From SZUA-430 sp964638635 (lineage in GTDB: Bacteria > Pseudomonadota > Alphaproteobacteria > Micropepsales > Micropepsaceae): DNA of 64,000 nucleotides. The notes under the pieces were generated by a model. It was given only the letters and a program-made list of their open reading frames with translations. It had not been told where the DNA came from and did not search any database. The stretch spans positions 16,092 to 80,091 of the forward strand of contig CAZXAQ010000009.1 of the NCBI GenBank assembly GCA_964638635.1, given 5' to 3'. The position numbers were made by a program, and so were the translations under genes. Numbering within the stretch: the stretch's first letter is position 1; the number at the start of each line of letters is the position of its first letter. This document shows positions 1 through 9,335 of this stretch, piece after piece.

Positions 1-59
1 GCTCACGATTGTGACATGTGGAAGTGACTAAGGCTTTAGGCCCCTTGTCTCATCCTAGC

Positions 60-800
60 CTATTGAATTTCATAGGTAATCGAGACCGTGGCGCTGACCG
101 TCTGCTGGCCCGCCGCGATCGGCACGGAGGCGTCGGCCGCCGCCGCTTCGACGGCCATGCGCATCATCGGAACCGGCGGGGTGATTGCGGTCGATTCCGA
201 GATCTGCACGACATGGCCGAGCGATACGCCTGCGGCTTCCGCATAGAGTTCGGCCTTCGCGCGCGCGTCGGCGACGGCCTTCTTGCGCGCTTCGTTCAGG
301 ACCTTTTTCGGGTCGTCGATGCCGAAGGTGATGCCGCTGATCTGGTTCGAGCCGGATTGCACCAGCGTGTCGAGGATCGGGCCCAGCGTCTTCAGGTTCT
401 TGACCTGCGCCGTCACGTTGTTCGAGACGGTGTAGCCGACAATGCGGTTCGTCGTCTGGTTCGGTTGATAGGGCGGGTACTTCGGCGACACGGAGAAGCC
501 CGATGTCTGGATGTCGTCTTCGCTGATGCCGGCATTCTTCAGCGCGGCGATGACGGCCGCCATCGCGGCGTTGTTCTTCGCGAGCGCGTCCTTGGCGGAG
601 ACGGCTTCGCTGACGACGCCGGTCGAGATCGTCGCCATGTCCGGCGGCGACTTCACCTCGCCGAGGCCGGAGACGCTGACGATGCGGGGTAGGGCGGTGT
701 CGGAGGCTGACATGCTGGAGCGGGGTCCTATCAGAGCCGCGGCGGCCAAGGCGGCGACAATAACGAGGGCTGAGCCGGCAGCAATCGCGCGAACGTTCAT
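60..800 (-). CDS. SIMPL (DUF541) domain periplasmic protein
   Basis: The 246-residue product begins with a signal peptide or N-terminal anchor (about residues 5-28, Ala/Val/Leu-rich). A SIMPL/DUF541 domain follows, with the phrase SVSGLGEVKSPPDMATIS near residue 42 and the regularly spaced KAVADARAKAELYAEAAGV helix. These are typical of the family (E. coli YggE, BP26-like proteins), which acts in the periplasm or outer membrane and has been linked to oxidative stress; its molecular function is not settled. The start at 800 is chosen because AAAGGA lies just upstream and the signal peptide follows directly; a further 19 codons are open upstream. The gene stands alone and convergent with nothing visible at the window edge. 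Confidence 0.85.
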   Translation of the reverse strand: MNVRAIAAGSALVIVAALAAAALIGPRSSMSASDTALPRIVSVSGLGEVKSPPDMATISTGVVSEAVSAKDALAKNNAAMAAVIAALKNAGISEDDIQTSGFSVSPKYPPYQPNQTTNRIVGYTVSNNVTAQVKNLKTLGPILDTLVQSGSNQISGITFGIDDPKKVLNEARKKAVADARAKAELYAEAAGVSLGHVVQISESTAITPPVPMMRMAVEAAAADASVPIAAGQQTVSATVSITYEIQ

Positions 801-976
801 GGGGGTATGTCCTTTCGAGTTGCCGCAATCATATCTTGGCCGATCCGGGCGAAACAAAGGCTTGAGGCTGCGACAAACCCGGCAACCGGCTAACCGCCAA
901 GTGAATGGGAGATCACAAAACTGAGGGCTTCGTGGTTTTGCGCAGGTTTGCTATAGCGGGCGTCCCTTTTTCTAAA

Positions 977-1053
977 GGGCCTGTAGCTCAGTTGGTTAGA
1001 GCGGGCCGCTCATAACGGTCTGGTCGTAGGTTCGAGCCCTACCGGGCCCACCA
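977..1053 (+). tRNA. tRNA with CAT anticodon, probably tRNA-Ile2 (lysidine type)
   Basis: A complete 77-nt cloverleaf with encoded CCA. The acceptor stem GGGCCTG pairs with CGGGCCC, the D arm is GCTC..GAGC, and the anticodon loop is CTCATAA with anticodon CAT. The T arm contains GTTCGAGCC. G1 pairs with C72, so it is not an initiator tRNA. The variable region TGGTCG after the anticodon stem resembles minor tRNA-Ile, whose C34 is modified to lysidine by TilS to read AUA. Elongator tRNA-Met is the alternative. It is followed immediately by a tandem repeat array. Confidence 0.85.
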
Positions 1054-1361
1054 GCCTTCGCTCGCGAAGCGAGTGAAGGCTGCCACGCCGAAGCCCGTCT
1101 TCGGGCGTAGGNNNNNNNNNNNNNNNNNNNNNNNNNNNNNNNNNNNNNNNNNNNNNNNNNNNNNNNNNNNNNNNNNNNNNNNNNNNNNNNNNNNNNNNNN
1201 NNNNNNNNNNNAGCCCGTCTTCGGGCGTAGGCGGGCTGTCCGCGAGCTTCGGCTTGGCAAGCCAGCCAATGTTCGCTCGCGAAGCGAGTGAAGGCTGCCA
1301 CGCCGAAGCCCGTCTTCGGGCGTAGGCGGGCTGTCCGCGAGCTTCGGCTTGGCAAGCCAGC
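1054..1361. repeat. 95-bp tandem repeat array abutting the tRNA, interrupted by an assembly gap
   Basis: The segment after the tRNA CCA (1054-1111) recurs at 1271-1361, and AGCCCGTCTTCGGGCGTAGG occurs at 1212 and again at 1307, giving a 95-bp period. Each unit holds two short palindromes: TTCGCTCGCGAAGCGAGTGAA and a GCCCG..CGGGC hairpin. The assembler could not traverse the array, so the true copy number is unknown. The open reading frames through it in several directions look like repeat-derived artefacts. Confidence 0.85.
1112..1211. other. Assembly gap (100 N)
   Basis: A run of exactly 100 N, the conventional length for a gap of unknown size. The same 95-bp repeat unit lies on both sides, so repeat collapse is the likely cause. 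Confidence 0.98.
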
Positions 1362-1575
1362 GCAAATACGGCGGTACAAACGCTGCCGCCGCCAATCGTT
1401 CAAGTCCCTAACAATTCGTTGACGGTCGATCGTCGGCTTAACGGCTTGGAAACCGTTGCGACGGCGGCGGTGTGCGGTGACCGGCATTTTATCGAAATAT
1501 CTCAGCGGGAAAAAACCATAAGTTAGGACGTCAACGCAGAAGATGGGGTGTCCTCATCCTTCATCCAGGTGCGTG
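1362..1575. other. Intergenic region before the subtilase gene
   Basis: Unique sequence between the repeat array and the S8 peptidase. I see no convincing promoter pair, RNA gene or terminator in it. Confidence 0.4.
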
Positions 1576-3939
1576 ATGTCCCCTTCTGCTCGTCTTGCCT
1601 TGCTTGCGCTCGGTGTTAGCGCTCTTCCGATTGTCGCCAGCGCCGAACCGGCTGTATCGCGTTGGTTTGTCGCCGACGATTTGTTGCAAGGCGACGACTT
1701 GGCCAGCGTCGATCCGTTGGCGTTGGCCGATGTCACTGTGGCTCATGGGGTGGTGGCGCCTGCCTTTTTGACGCGCACGCCGCCCGCGCTGCCCCCGCCG
1801 CCGCGTCCGACGCCGACGCCCGGCCTCGGCGGTCCGGTCGTGGTCGCTGTCGTCGATTCAGGTATCGATCTCGATCATCCGGAATTCTTGGGTCGCATCG
1901 GCAAGGGCGCTTGCTTCGGTTATTGCACCGGTGCCGCGTTGCTCGGCGACGACGACTTCGGTCACGGCACGCACGTTGCCGGCATTATCGGCGCCGCGTC
2001 CAATGGGGTCGGCAACACCGGCGTCGCGCCCAACACGATTCTGTTGCCGATCAAAGTGTTGGACTCGACGGGTTATGGCGACACCGACACACTGCAGAAG
2101 GGGATCAGGGCCGCGGTTCTGGGCCGGGCACGCGTCATCAATATGAGCTTGGGCGGGGCCGGCGGATCGCTGCCCCTTTTGGGATCGCTGCAATATGCGG
2201 CGCAGACGGCCGTGCTGGTGGCGGCGGCCGGCAACCAGGGCAACGGTATGCCCCCTGAATTTCCCGGCGCTTACGCGACAAGCGCGCGCATCGTCGGGAG
2301 CATGATCATTGTCGGCTCGGTCGATGCGTCCAATGTGATTTCCGATTTCTCGAACACGCCCGGTAACGCCGGGTGCGCCACGGTCGGGCGCGCGACGACG
2401 TGCTACAAAGATGTGTTTTTGGTCGCACCGGGAGAGGATATTGTCTCAGCGTTCCCGGGTGGCGGGTACTACACGGCCTCCGGCACGTCGATGGCGACGC
2501 CTTATGTTTCGGGCGTTGCCGCGCGGGTGATTTCGGCGGCGCCGTATCTAACACCGCAGCAAGTCGTCAGCATTTTGCTGCGCACGGCGACGGATTTGGG
2601 TGCACCGGGTACGGACGGAATCTATGGGCGCGGTCTCGTCAATCTGACGGCAGCGTTGGCGCCGGTCGGTGCGAGTTCGATTGCGACGTCCGGTCTGACG
2701 ACGGCGCAATTCGCGGGGACGGGACCGATTTCCCAATCCGGATTGTCGGGCGCTCTGGGGATGGGTTTGCGCGGATCGCAAGTCGCGAAAGACGCGATGT
2801 TCTTCGACGAATACGGCCGGGACTACAAGACCGATCTGACGGCTTCCATCGCGCCGTCGGCCGTGAGTCTTGACGGTCTGGTGTCGCAAACCGGATTGCT
2901 CCGCAGCGTCGCGTTCGCCGGCAACGGCTACAGCGTTTCCGGCTTCGTTTCCGACGACACGCCAAACATGGTCGCAACGGCGGGGCTCACCAACAACGAA
3001 CCCGTGGAACTCAACGACGTCGTTCTGCGCGCAAGTTTGAGCGACGACCTATCTGTGACGGCCGGCCACAACGCTTCGCTTGAGGGGCGCGTGAACGCGT
3101 TGGATCTTGCGGCGAGCAGCGCCACCAGCGGCCTCTTCATCTCCGCATCCGCGATGAACTCCCCCTATCTTGGGCTAACCGACAACGCGACGTTTGCCGC
3201 AGGCAGCGTTCGGGTCGGCGACGATTTGACGTTCACCGTCGGCCATGCGCAATCCGAGCCGGAACGCAATGCGTTCGCAGACCGTGATCCGGTCAGAACG
3301 AGCTTGCTGCAGGACCGCACCCACGTTCGGGCGGCCGAGAACACCGTCGCGTCGGCAAGCTGGCGTTTTGCGCCGTGGGGTCTCGTCGGTATCAACGCCG
3401 CCTACACGAGCGAGGACAACAGCGTGCTCGGTACGCGCGAGCAAGGCGCGTTGGCGCTGACGTCGGATGCGGCCACCGCTTCGGTCGGGACGGGTGCGCG
3501 GGTCAATCTCGGCGGCAATTGGGTCGTCAATGCTGCCTGGAACCGCGGCGAGACGCAGGCCACGCCGCTTGCCAACGCACTGTTCCGCAGCGTTTCGGCG
3601 ATCACGTCGGAAGCTTACGGTCTTGCGGTGTCGAAACGCGGCGTGTTCGGTCCCGCCGACACGCTCGGCTTTGCCGTTTCCCGGCCCTTGCACATCACAG
3701 GCGGGTCGGCGGTGATCACTGCATCGACCGGCGTGACGGAAGAGCGCGAGATCATCTACACGAGCGAGATCGTGGACCTTGCGAGCGTGCAGCCGGAAAC
3801 GGACTACGAACTCGGTTATGCGGCCAAGCTCGGCGATGTCACGACCCTGCAGGTGCGTGCGATCTACCAGCAGGATGCCGGCGGCCAAGCGGGTGTCGAT
3901 GCGGTGGCGGCCTTCGCGAGCATCACGACGACGTGGTAG
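1576..3939 (+). CDS. Exported S8 (subtilisin-like) serine peptidase with a long beta-rich C-terminal domain
   Basis: The 787-residue product has a signal peptide (MSPSARLALLALGVSALPIVASAEP), then a proline-rich linker (about 70-86), then an S8 catalytic domain. The triad is visible: Asp94 in VVAVVDSGID, His130 in GHGTHVAGI and Ser305 in SGTSMATPYVSG, with the oxyanion Asn220 in AAAGNQGN. Residues from about 370 to the end are beta-rich and repetitive and finish in the aromatic residue Trp after TTT, as in outer-membrane barrels. This suggests an autotransporter-like or surface-anchored protease; that part is inference. The start at 1576 is preferred over an in-frame ATG at 1543 because the signal peptide begins there. 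Confidence 0.85.
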   Translation: MSPSARLALLALGVSALPIVASAEPAVSRWFVADDLLQGDDLASVDPLALADVTVAHGVVAPAFLTRTPPALPPPPRPTPTPGLGGPVVVAVVDSGIDLDHPEFLGRIGKGACFGYCTGAALLGDDDFGHGTHVAGIIGAASNGVGNTGVAPNTILLPIKVLDSTGYGDTDTLQKGIRAAVLGRARVINMSLGGAGGSLPLLGSLQYAAQTAVLVAAAGNQGNGMPPEFPGAYATSARIVGSMIIVGSVDASNVISDFSNTPGNAGCATVGRATTCYKDVFLVAPGEDIVSAFPGGGYYTASGTSMATPYVSGVAARVISAAPYLTPQQVVSILLRTATDLGAPGTDGIYGRGLVNLTAALAPVGASSIATSGLTTAQFAGTGPISQSGLSGALGMGLRGSQVAKDAMFFDEYGRDYKTDLTASIAPSAVSLDGLVSQTGLLRSVAFAGNGYSVSGFVSDDTPNMVATAGLTNNEPVELNDVVLRASLSDDLSVTAGHNASLEGRVNALDLAASSATSGLFISASAMNSPYLGLTDNATFAAGSVRVGDDLTFTVGHAQSEPERNAFADRDPVRTSLLQDRTHVRAAENTVASASWRFAPWGLVGINAAYTSEDNSVLGTREQGALALTSDAATASVGTGARVNLGGNWVVNAAWNRGETQATPLANALFRSVSAITSEAYGLAVSKRGVFGPADTLGFAVSRPLHITGGSAVITASTGVTEEREIIYTSEIVDLASVQPETDYELGYAAKLGDVTTLQVRAIYQQDAGGQAGVDAVAAFASITTTW

Positions 3940-3950
3940 CGGCGGGGGAG

Positions 3951-4430
3951 TCACTCCCCCTTATGCTTCAACTGCTCTCTCGCGGTTTGGATTTGGCGGC
4001 GCAGGTTTACGGGGTCGCGGACCATCAGAACGCGGATTTTACCGGCGCCGGTGCCGTGAACGTGGATCGTGCCGAAGCCGAAGATGCGGCCTGCGATCGT
4101 TTCTTCGATGTTCACTTCCTCGATTTTGTCGAGGCTCACTTCCTCGGTCTTGATCGACACGAGGCCCGACTTCTTGACGAAGCGATCGGTCGTCACCGCG
4201 ATTTCAAGCGCGATGCCGTGTACGAAGCGGTAGACGCCGTAACAGAATGGAACGGCGGCCAGGATCAGAAGGAAGATAATCCACGTCGGAAAGGCCTTGA
4301 TGACGCCTGCAATCAGCAGCGCCAGAAGCGGGCCGGCAAGCAGAACAACGCCGAGCCAGTAGAGCCAATGATAGCCGGTCGAGAACAAGATGCTCTCGCT
4401 CTTGCCCAGTGTACGGCTGACGTAACTCAT
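3951..4430 (-). CDS. PH-domain (bPH2/DUF304-type) membrane protein
   Basis: A 159-residue protein with two closely spaced hydrophobic helices (about residues 19-70), followed by the short PH-like domain ITTDRFVKKSGLVSIKTEEVSLDKIEEV..RIFGFGTIHVHGTGAG typical of DUF304/bPH2 proteins. These are inner-membrane proteins of poorly defined function. AAGGGGA precedes the ATG at 4430; 22 further in-frame codons exist upstream but would overlap the next gene. It lies downstream of, and in the same direction as, the FNR-type regulator, with a 43-bp gap, so they may be cotranscribed. Confidence 0.8.
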   Translation of the reverse strand: MSYVSRTLGKSESILFSTGYHWLYWLGVVLLAGPLLALLIAGVIKAFPTWIIFLLILAAVPFCYGVYRFVHGIALEIAVTTDRFVKKSGLVSIKTEEVSLDKIEEVNIEETIAGRIFGFGTIHVHGTGAGKIRVLMVRDPVNLRRQIQTAREQLKHKGE

Positions 4431-4473
4431 CGCGTCCCCTTGGCGGCTTGTTCTTCTTAGCCCGACAAAAAGG

Positions 4474-5262
4474 TCACAAGCCGGTCGTACCCGCAAGGGC
4501 CTTGAGCCGCTCGACGTCCCTGATTTCGACCTCTTGCGGGGAGGGGAGGCGGATGACGCCCAAACTCTTAACGCGGCTGAAGGCGCGGCTGACGGTTTCG
4601 AGCGTGAGGCCCAAGAAGTCGGCGATGTCGCTTCGGGTCATCGGCAGCTTCAACACGCCGGTCGAGGTCTTGGGGCAGCTAGAGCCGTGGAGGTCGAGCA
4701 GGAACGCCGCGACGCGTTCCATCGCGGTGCGGCGGCCGAGCGCGTAGGCGTGGTCGTAAGCGGTCTCGAGTTGGCGCGCGGTGCCGGCGCGGTACCCTTT
4801 TTCGACGGCCGGATACTTTGCCATCAGTTCTTCGAGCGTGCGGCGGTCGAAGCGGCAGACCTCCGCGTCGGTCAACGCTTCGGCATCGAAGTGATAGGTC
4901 GCGCCGGACGGGATGCCGATGAACTGACCGGCGAATAGGAAGTCGAGAATCTGACGGCGTCCGTCTTCGCTTGCCTTCTGGGCGCGCAACGTGCCGCGGG
5001 TAATCACGTAGCTGTACTGCGCGGCGTCGCCGTCCCAGACCAGCGTCTCGCCCTGCTTCAGCTGGATGCGGTGCGAGACCGCCGCGAGGTCGCGAATCTC
5101 GGCGTTGTCGAGGCCGCCGCAGATGTCGCTCTTGCGCGCGGCGCAGGTGAGGCAGGCGAGCGACTCAAACAGTGGGTGGGGCACGTCTTCGCCGCGCATC
5201 CCGACGCGGCCCAAGCCGGTCGTGGAGGGCGATATGGCGTTGGCTTTGGCCGTCGCTAGCAT
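4474..5262 (-). CDS. FNR/FixK-family transcriptional regulator with putative Fe-S cysteines
   Basis: The 262-residue protein has an N-terminal cysteine cluster (Cys37-x2-Cys40-x7-Cys48) and a fourth Cys136. Then come a cyclic-nucleotide-binding-like sensor domain (about 55-150) and a Crp-type helix-turn-helix (about 208-237). The recognition helix contains Glu222, Ser225 and Arg226 (LETVSRAFSR), the E..SR pattern used by FNR to read TTGAT half-sites. The four cysteines fit an oxygen-sensing [4Fe-4S] regulator of the FnrN/FnrL class, which controls microaerobic respiration genes. No FNR box was recognised nearby. The start at 5262 is preferred; an ATG 11 codons upstream also exists. Confidence 0.85.
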   Translation of the reverse strand: MLATAKANAISPSTTGLGRVGMRGEDVPHPLFESLACLTCAARKSDICGGLDNAEIRDLAAVSHRIQLKQGETLVWDGDAAQYSYVITRGTLRAQKASEDGRRQILDFLFAGQFIGIPSGATYHFDAEALTDAEVCRFDRRTLEELMAKYPAVEKGYRAGTARQLETAYDHAYALGRRTAMERVAAFLLDLHGSSCPKTSTGVLKLPMTRSDIADFLGLTLETVSRAFSRVKSLGVIRLPSPQEVEIRDVERLKALAGTTGL

Positions 5263-5428
5263 GACGCGATCCCGTGGGTGTGCTTGGCACAGCATAGGTG
5301 TTGAGTCGGGTGGCGTCCAACAAGCGGCGCGTGGAGATTTGTCGCGGCTTGCCGGACGGGTGTGGCTGCTTTAGAACGCCCCCAATTCCGGCACAAACGC
5401 TTTGGATTTTCGAGGGAACGGCGCACGC

Positions 5429-7084
<1,656 letters not shown>

Positions 7085-7096
7085 AGCGAGGTTTTC

Positions 7097-7465
7097 ATGC
7101 GCCGCATTGCTGCACTGTCGTTCGCCTTGGTGATGTTGGGGGCTTGCGAAGCGGAGCCGCTCGAAAGCGGTGTGATCAAGGGGGTGGTCAAGCTTGGGCC
7201 CATCATGCCGGTGTGCCGCGAGGGCGTGCCATGCGATGGCGTCTACAAGGGTGCGAAAGTCGTCCTGCGTGCGCTGGGCGGGCAGGTGGTCAAGCGCGTG
7301 ACGGCAGACGACAAAGGCGAGTTCTGGATGGACGCCCCTGTCGGCAATTTCGATGTCGCCGTCGACGTGGAAGGTCCATTACCCAGCTGCACGCCGGCAC
7401 AAGTTTCCGTCAAAGCGCGCGAGACGGTGCGCGTCGAAATCGACTGCGACAGCGGTATCCGCTGA
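7097..7465 (+). CDS. Small putative lipoprotein of unknown function
   Basis: A 122-residue product with a signal sequence ending in a lipobox (VMLGAC, Cys near residue 16). The rest is compact and beta-rich with a carboxypeptidase-regulatory-like look (GVYKGAKVVLRALGG..TADDKGEFWMDAPVGNFDVAV). I do not recognise a specific family. It follows ettA by 12 bp and ends just before a strong terminator, so it is probably the last gene of that transcript. Confidence 0.7.
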   Translation: MRRIAALSFALVMLGACEAEPLESGVIKGVVKLGPIMPVCREGVPCDGVYKGAKVVLRALGGQVVKRVTADDKGEFWMDAPVGNFDVAVDVEGPLPSCTPAQVSVKARETVRVEIDCDSGIR

Positions 7466-7471
7466 ACAAGA

Positions 7472-7500
7472 AAAACCCCGCCGGGTGAGGGCGGGGTTTT
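7472..7500. terminator. Bidirectional Rho-independent terminator
   Basis: An 11-bp perfect stem (AAAACCCCGCC / GGCGGGGTTTT) with a 7-nt loop. Because the stem is A-rich on one side and T-rich on the other, it can stop both the ettA-lipoprotein transcript (+) and the mlaA-mlaC transcript (-), which converge here. Confidence 0.9.
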
Positions 7501-7519
7501 CGTCTTTCGACTTGATTGT

Positions 7520-8143
7520 TTAGCGGCCCGAGCTTGCCAAGATCTGGCGCGCTTGCGCGTTCAGGTGCGCGGTGAGCGCCGGCACGCTGCCGTTGTTCTT
7601 CGACAGGTAGCCCGCAAACTGATCGCGCTGTTCGACGGACAGCCAAATGCCCGCTACTTGTATGTCGACGAAGCGGTAGTTGCCGCCGCCACCCAAGAGG
7701 CGGAACGCGACGCGCAGCGGTTCGCGCGCGGCCGGATCGACGACCACCATGTTCACGGTCACGTCGCCGGGCTTGTTGTCGATCGAGCCGGTGACCTTGA
7801 GCGTTTGACCTTTGTATTGGTCGAGGCGCGACTCATAGACGGCCGTCGCAAAGTCGGTGAACGCGCGTACGAACGCTTCGACGTCGGCGTCGCTGGCGCC
7901 GCGGCGATAGTTGCCGAGCGTGAACATCGCCGTCTTGCGCGCGTCGGCGTAGGCGAGAATGAACTCGCGGAACTTCGCGCGGCGCTGGGGATCGCCCGTG
8001 TTGCGCAGGATGCCGACGCCGCGGTCGATCAGACCTTGCGCGAAGGCTTCCGCGTCACGATCGGCGAATGCCGGACCGGCCGACGCCATGGCGACCAAGC
8101 CGATAACGGCGGACAAGAAGGCACGGCGAGCAAACACAAACAT
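7520..8143 (-). CDS. mlaC: MlaC family periplasmic phospholipid-binding protein
   Basis: A 207-residue protein with a signal peptide (cleavage near AFADRD, about residue 27) and the Tol-Tol/MlaC domain: FREFILAYADARKTAMFTLGNYRRGAS, FATAVYESRLDQYKGQTLKVTG, and YRFVDIQVAGIWLSVEQRDQF. MlaC shuttles phospholipids between outer-membrane MlaA and the inner-membrane MlaFEDB complex to keep outer-membrane asymmetry. AGGGT precedes the start. It lies 54 bp downstream of mlaA on the same strand. The remaining mla genes are not in the window. Confidence 0.9.
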   Translation of the reverse strand: MFVFARRAFLSAVIGLVAMASAGPAFADRDAEAFAQGLIDRGVGILRNTGDPQRRAKFREFILAYADARKTAMFTLGNYRRGASDADVEAFVRAFTDFATAVYESRLDQYKGQTLKVTGSIDNKPGDVTVNMVVVDPAAREPLRVAFRLLGGGGNYRFVDIQVAGIWLSVEQRDQFAGYLSKNNGSVPALTAHLNAQARQILASSGR

Positions 8144-8197
8144 AGACCCTGACCCTTGCGCGCACTGGCGCAGACTGAATGTAAGCCGCGAAGGGTA

Positions 8198-9037
8198 CTA
8201 CTTTGCGTTCGAATCTGGGCTAATTGTTGACGGCGAAGTGATGCCGCCGCCCGAATCGAAGTCCGGCAAATCCTGAGAAGGAGCGCCGTTGCGAATAGCG
8301 TCCGCTCGCGATTGGCGATAGAGGCTACGGATCGAGGCGTAATAGTCAACCGACGAGCGCTCGATATCGTCCAGCGTTTCAATGTTACGCGAACGTAAAT
8401 CGATCACATTCAAGACAGTCCGCGCGATCGGAACATATTCCAGATCGTCGTCGCCCCAATTCACATAGGTCAGCGGATCGAAGCCGCGATCGACCACGAA
8501 ACCGGTGAAGTCGCGCGCGGTCGAGGGACCCATCAACGGGAAATAGAAATACGGACCTTCGTCAACGCCCCAAACCGCCAAGGTCTGACCGAAGTCTTCG
8601 TCGTGGTACGGATGGCCGAGTTCCTTGGCCACGTCGAACAAGCCGCCGATACCAATCGTCGAATTGATGCCGAAGCGCAGAAGCGTCGTGCCGGCGCGAT
8701 CGCCTTCGCCCTGCAACAGGTCGTTGGTGAAGATCACCGGCGAATTCAGGTTGTTCATGAAGTTGCGCACGCCGTCGCGCGCAAAGTCCGGCACCACCGC
8801 GCGATAGCCGATCGAGATCGGGCGCAACAGAATTCGGTCGAAGAACTGATTGACGTCGAAGAAGAAGCGGTTCGTGCCCTCGAACGGATCGTTCGTGTCA
8901 TCGGCCGCGATCTGCTGCGTCGTCACCGTTTGCTGTTCGGGCTGCGCCGGCTTCGCGTCTTCCGCCCATGCGTTCGTGCTCGGGATCGCAACCGCGCCCA
9001 CAGCCACTGCCAACAAAATGCTCCGCACCGCGCTCAT
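8198..9037 (-). CDS. mlaA: MlaA (VacJ) family outer-membrane protein
   Basis: A 279-residue protein with the MlaA core: NDPFEGTNRFFFDVNQFFD, VRNFMNNLNSPVIFTNDLLQ, RFGINSTIGIGGLFDVAKELG and FYFPLMGPSTARDFTGFVVD. MlaA removes mislocalised phospholipids from the outer leaflet and passes them to MlaC. The N-terminal signal (residues 1-25, ending STNAWAED) lacks a lipobox cysteine, so this copy looks like a signal-peptidase-I substrate rather than the lipoprotein known in enterobacteria. First gene of the mlaA-mlaC unit. Confidence 0.9.
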   Translation of the reverse strand: MSAVRSILLAVAVGAVAIPSTNAWAEDAKPAQPEQQTVTTQQIAADDTNDPFEGTNRFFFDVNQFFDRILLRPISIGYRAVVPDFARDGVRNFMNNLNSPVIFTNDLLQGEGDRAGTTLLRFGINSTIGIGGLFDVAKELGHPYHDEDFGQTLAVWGVDEGPYFYFPLMGPSTARDFTGFVVDRGFDPLTYVNWGDDDLEYVPIARTVLNVIDLRSRNIETLDDIERSSVDYYASIRSLYRQSRADAIRNGAPSQDLPDFDSGGGITSPSTISPDSNAK

Positions 9038-9296
9038 GCGCTGCTACCCCTTCACTCGTCTCGTTCTTGGTCCCCGCGCGCATCGCCTCGCGCTAATACG
9101 AACCCGGATACGAACTGGACGCCCCTTGCGATGCACCAACCGGTCCACCTGCAAGCATCCGACCAATTCCTTATACGGTACATGATGTTGGCACCATAAG
9201 GTTACGATCCCGTAAGGACCGTAAATGGGCACGCGGTGTTGCACTCTTGCCGAGAAAGACAGTGTTACCCACAGCCGTAAGTTGGCCCTACCGCTT
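9038..9296. other. Divergent intergenic region between mlaA and the methionine operon
   Basis: About 260 bp of non-coding DNA that must hold the promoters for mlaA (-) and the regulator-metF-metH operon (+). I cannot assign a clear -35/-10 pair or a riboswitch fold here. Confidence 0.4.
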
Positions 9297-9318
9297 CATA
9301 TAAACATATGTTTATATG
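9297..9318. promoter_or_regulatory. Perfect 22-bp palindrome, probable operator of the metF-metH operon
   Basis: The sequence CATATAAACAT is followed directly by its exact reverse complement, giving a 22-bp perfect palindrome in an AT-rich patch of an otherwise GC-rich genome. It ends 17 nt before the start codon of the ArsR-methyltransferase gene. The size and symmetry suit an ArsR-family dimer. Autoregulation and control of metF/metH is the inference. Confidence 0.75.
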
Positions 9319-9335
9319 TTGCTGCAGAGGTTGAG

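Noticed and set aside
977..1053. Initiator tRNA-Met
   Set aside because: Bases 1 and 72 pair as G-C and the anticodon stem lacks the three G-C pairs typical of initiators.
1039..1487. Long open frames crossing the tRNA and the 95-bp repeat on the minus strand
   Set aside because: They run through the tRNA, the N gap and the repeat units and have no ribosome site; they are repeat-derived open frames, not genes.
9038..9335. SAM or SAH riboswitch upstream of the metF-metH operon
   Set aside because: I looked for conserved riboswitch cores and could not match any; the palindrome plus SAM-binding regulator explains control better.
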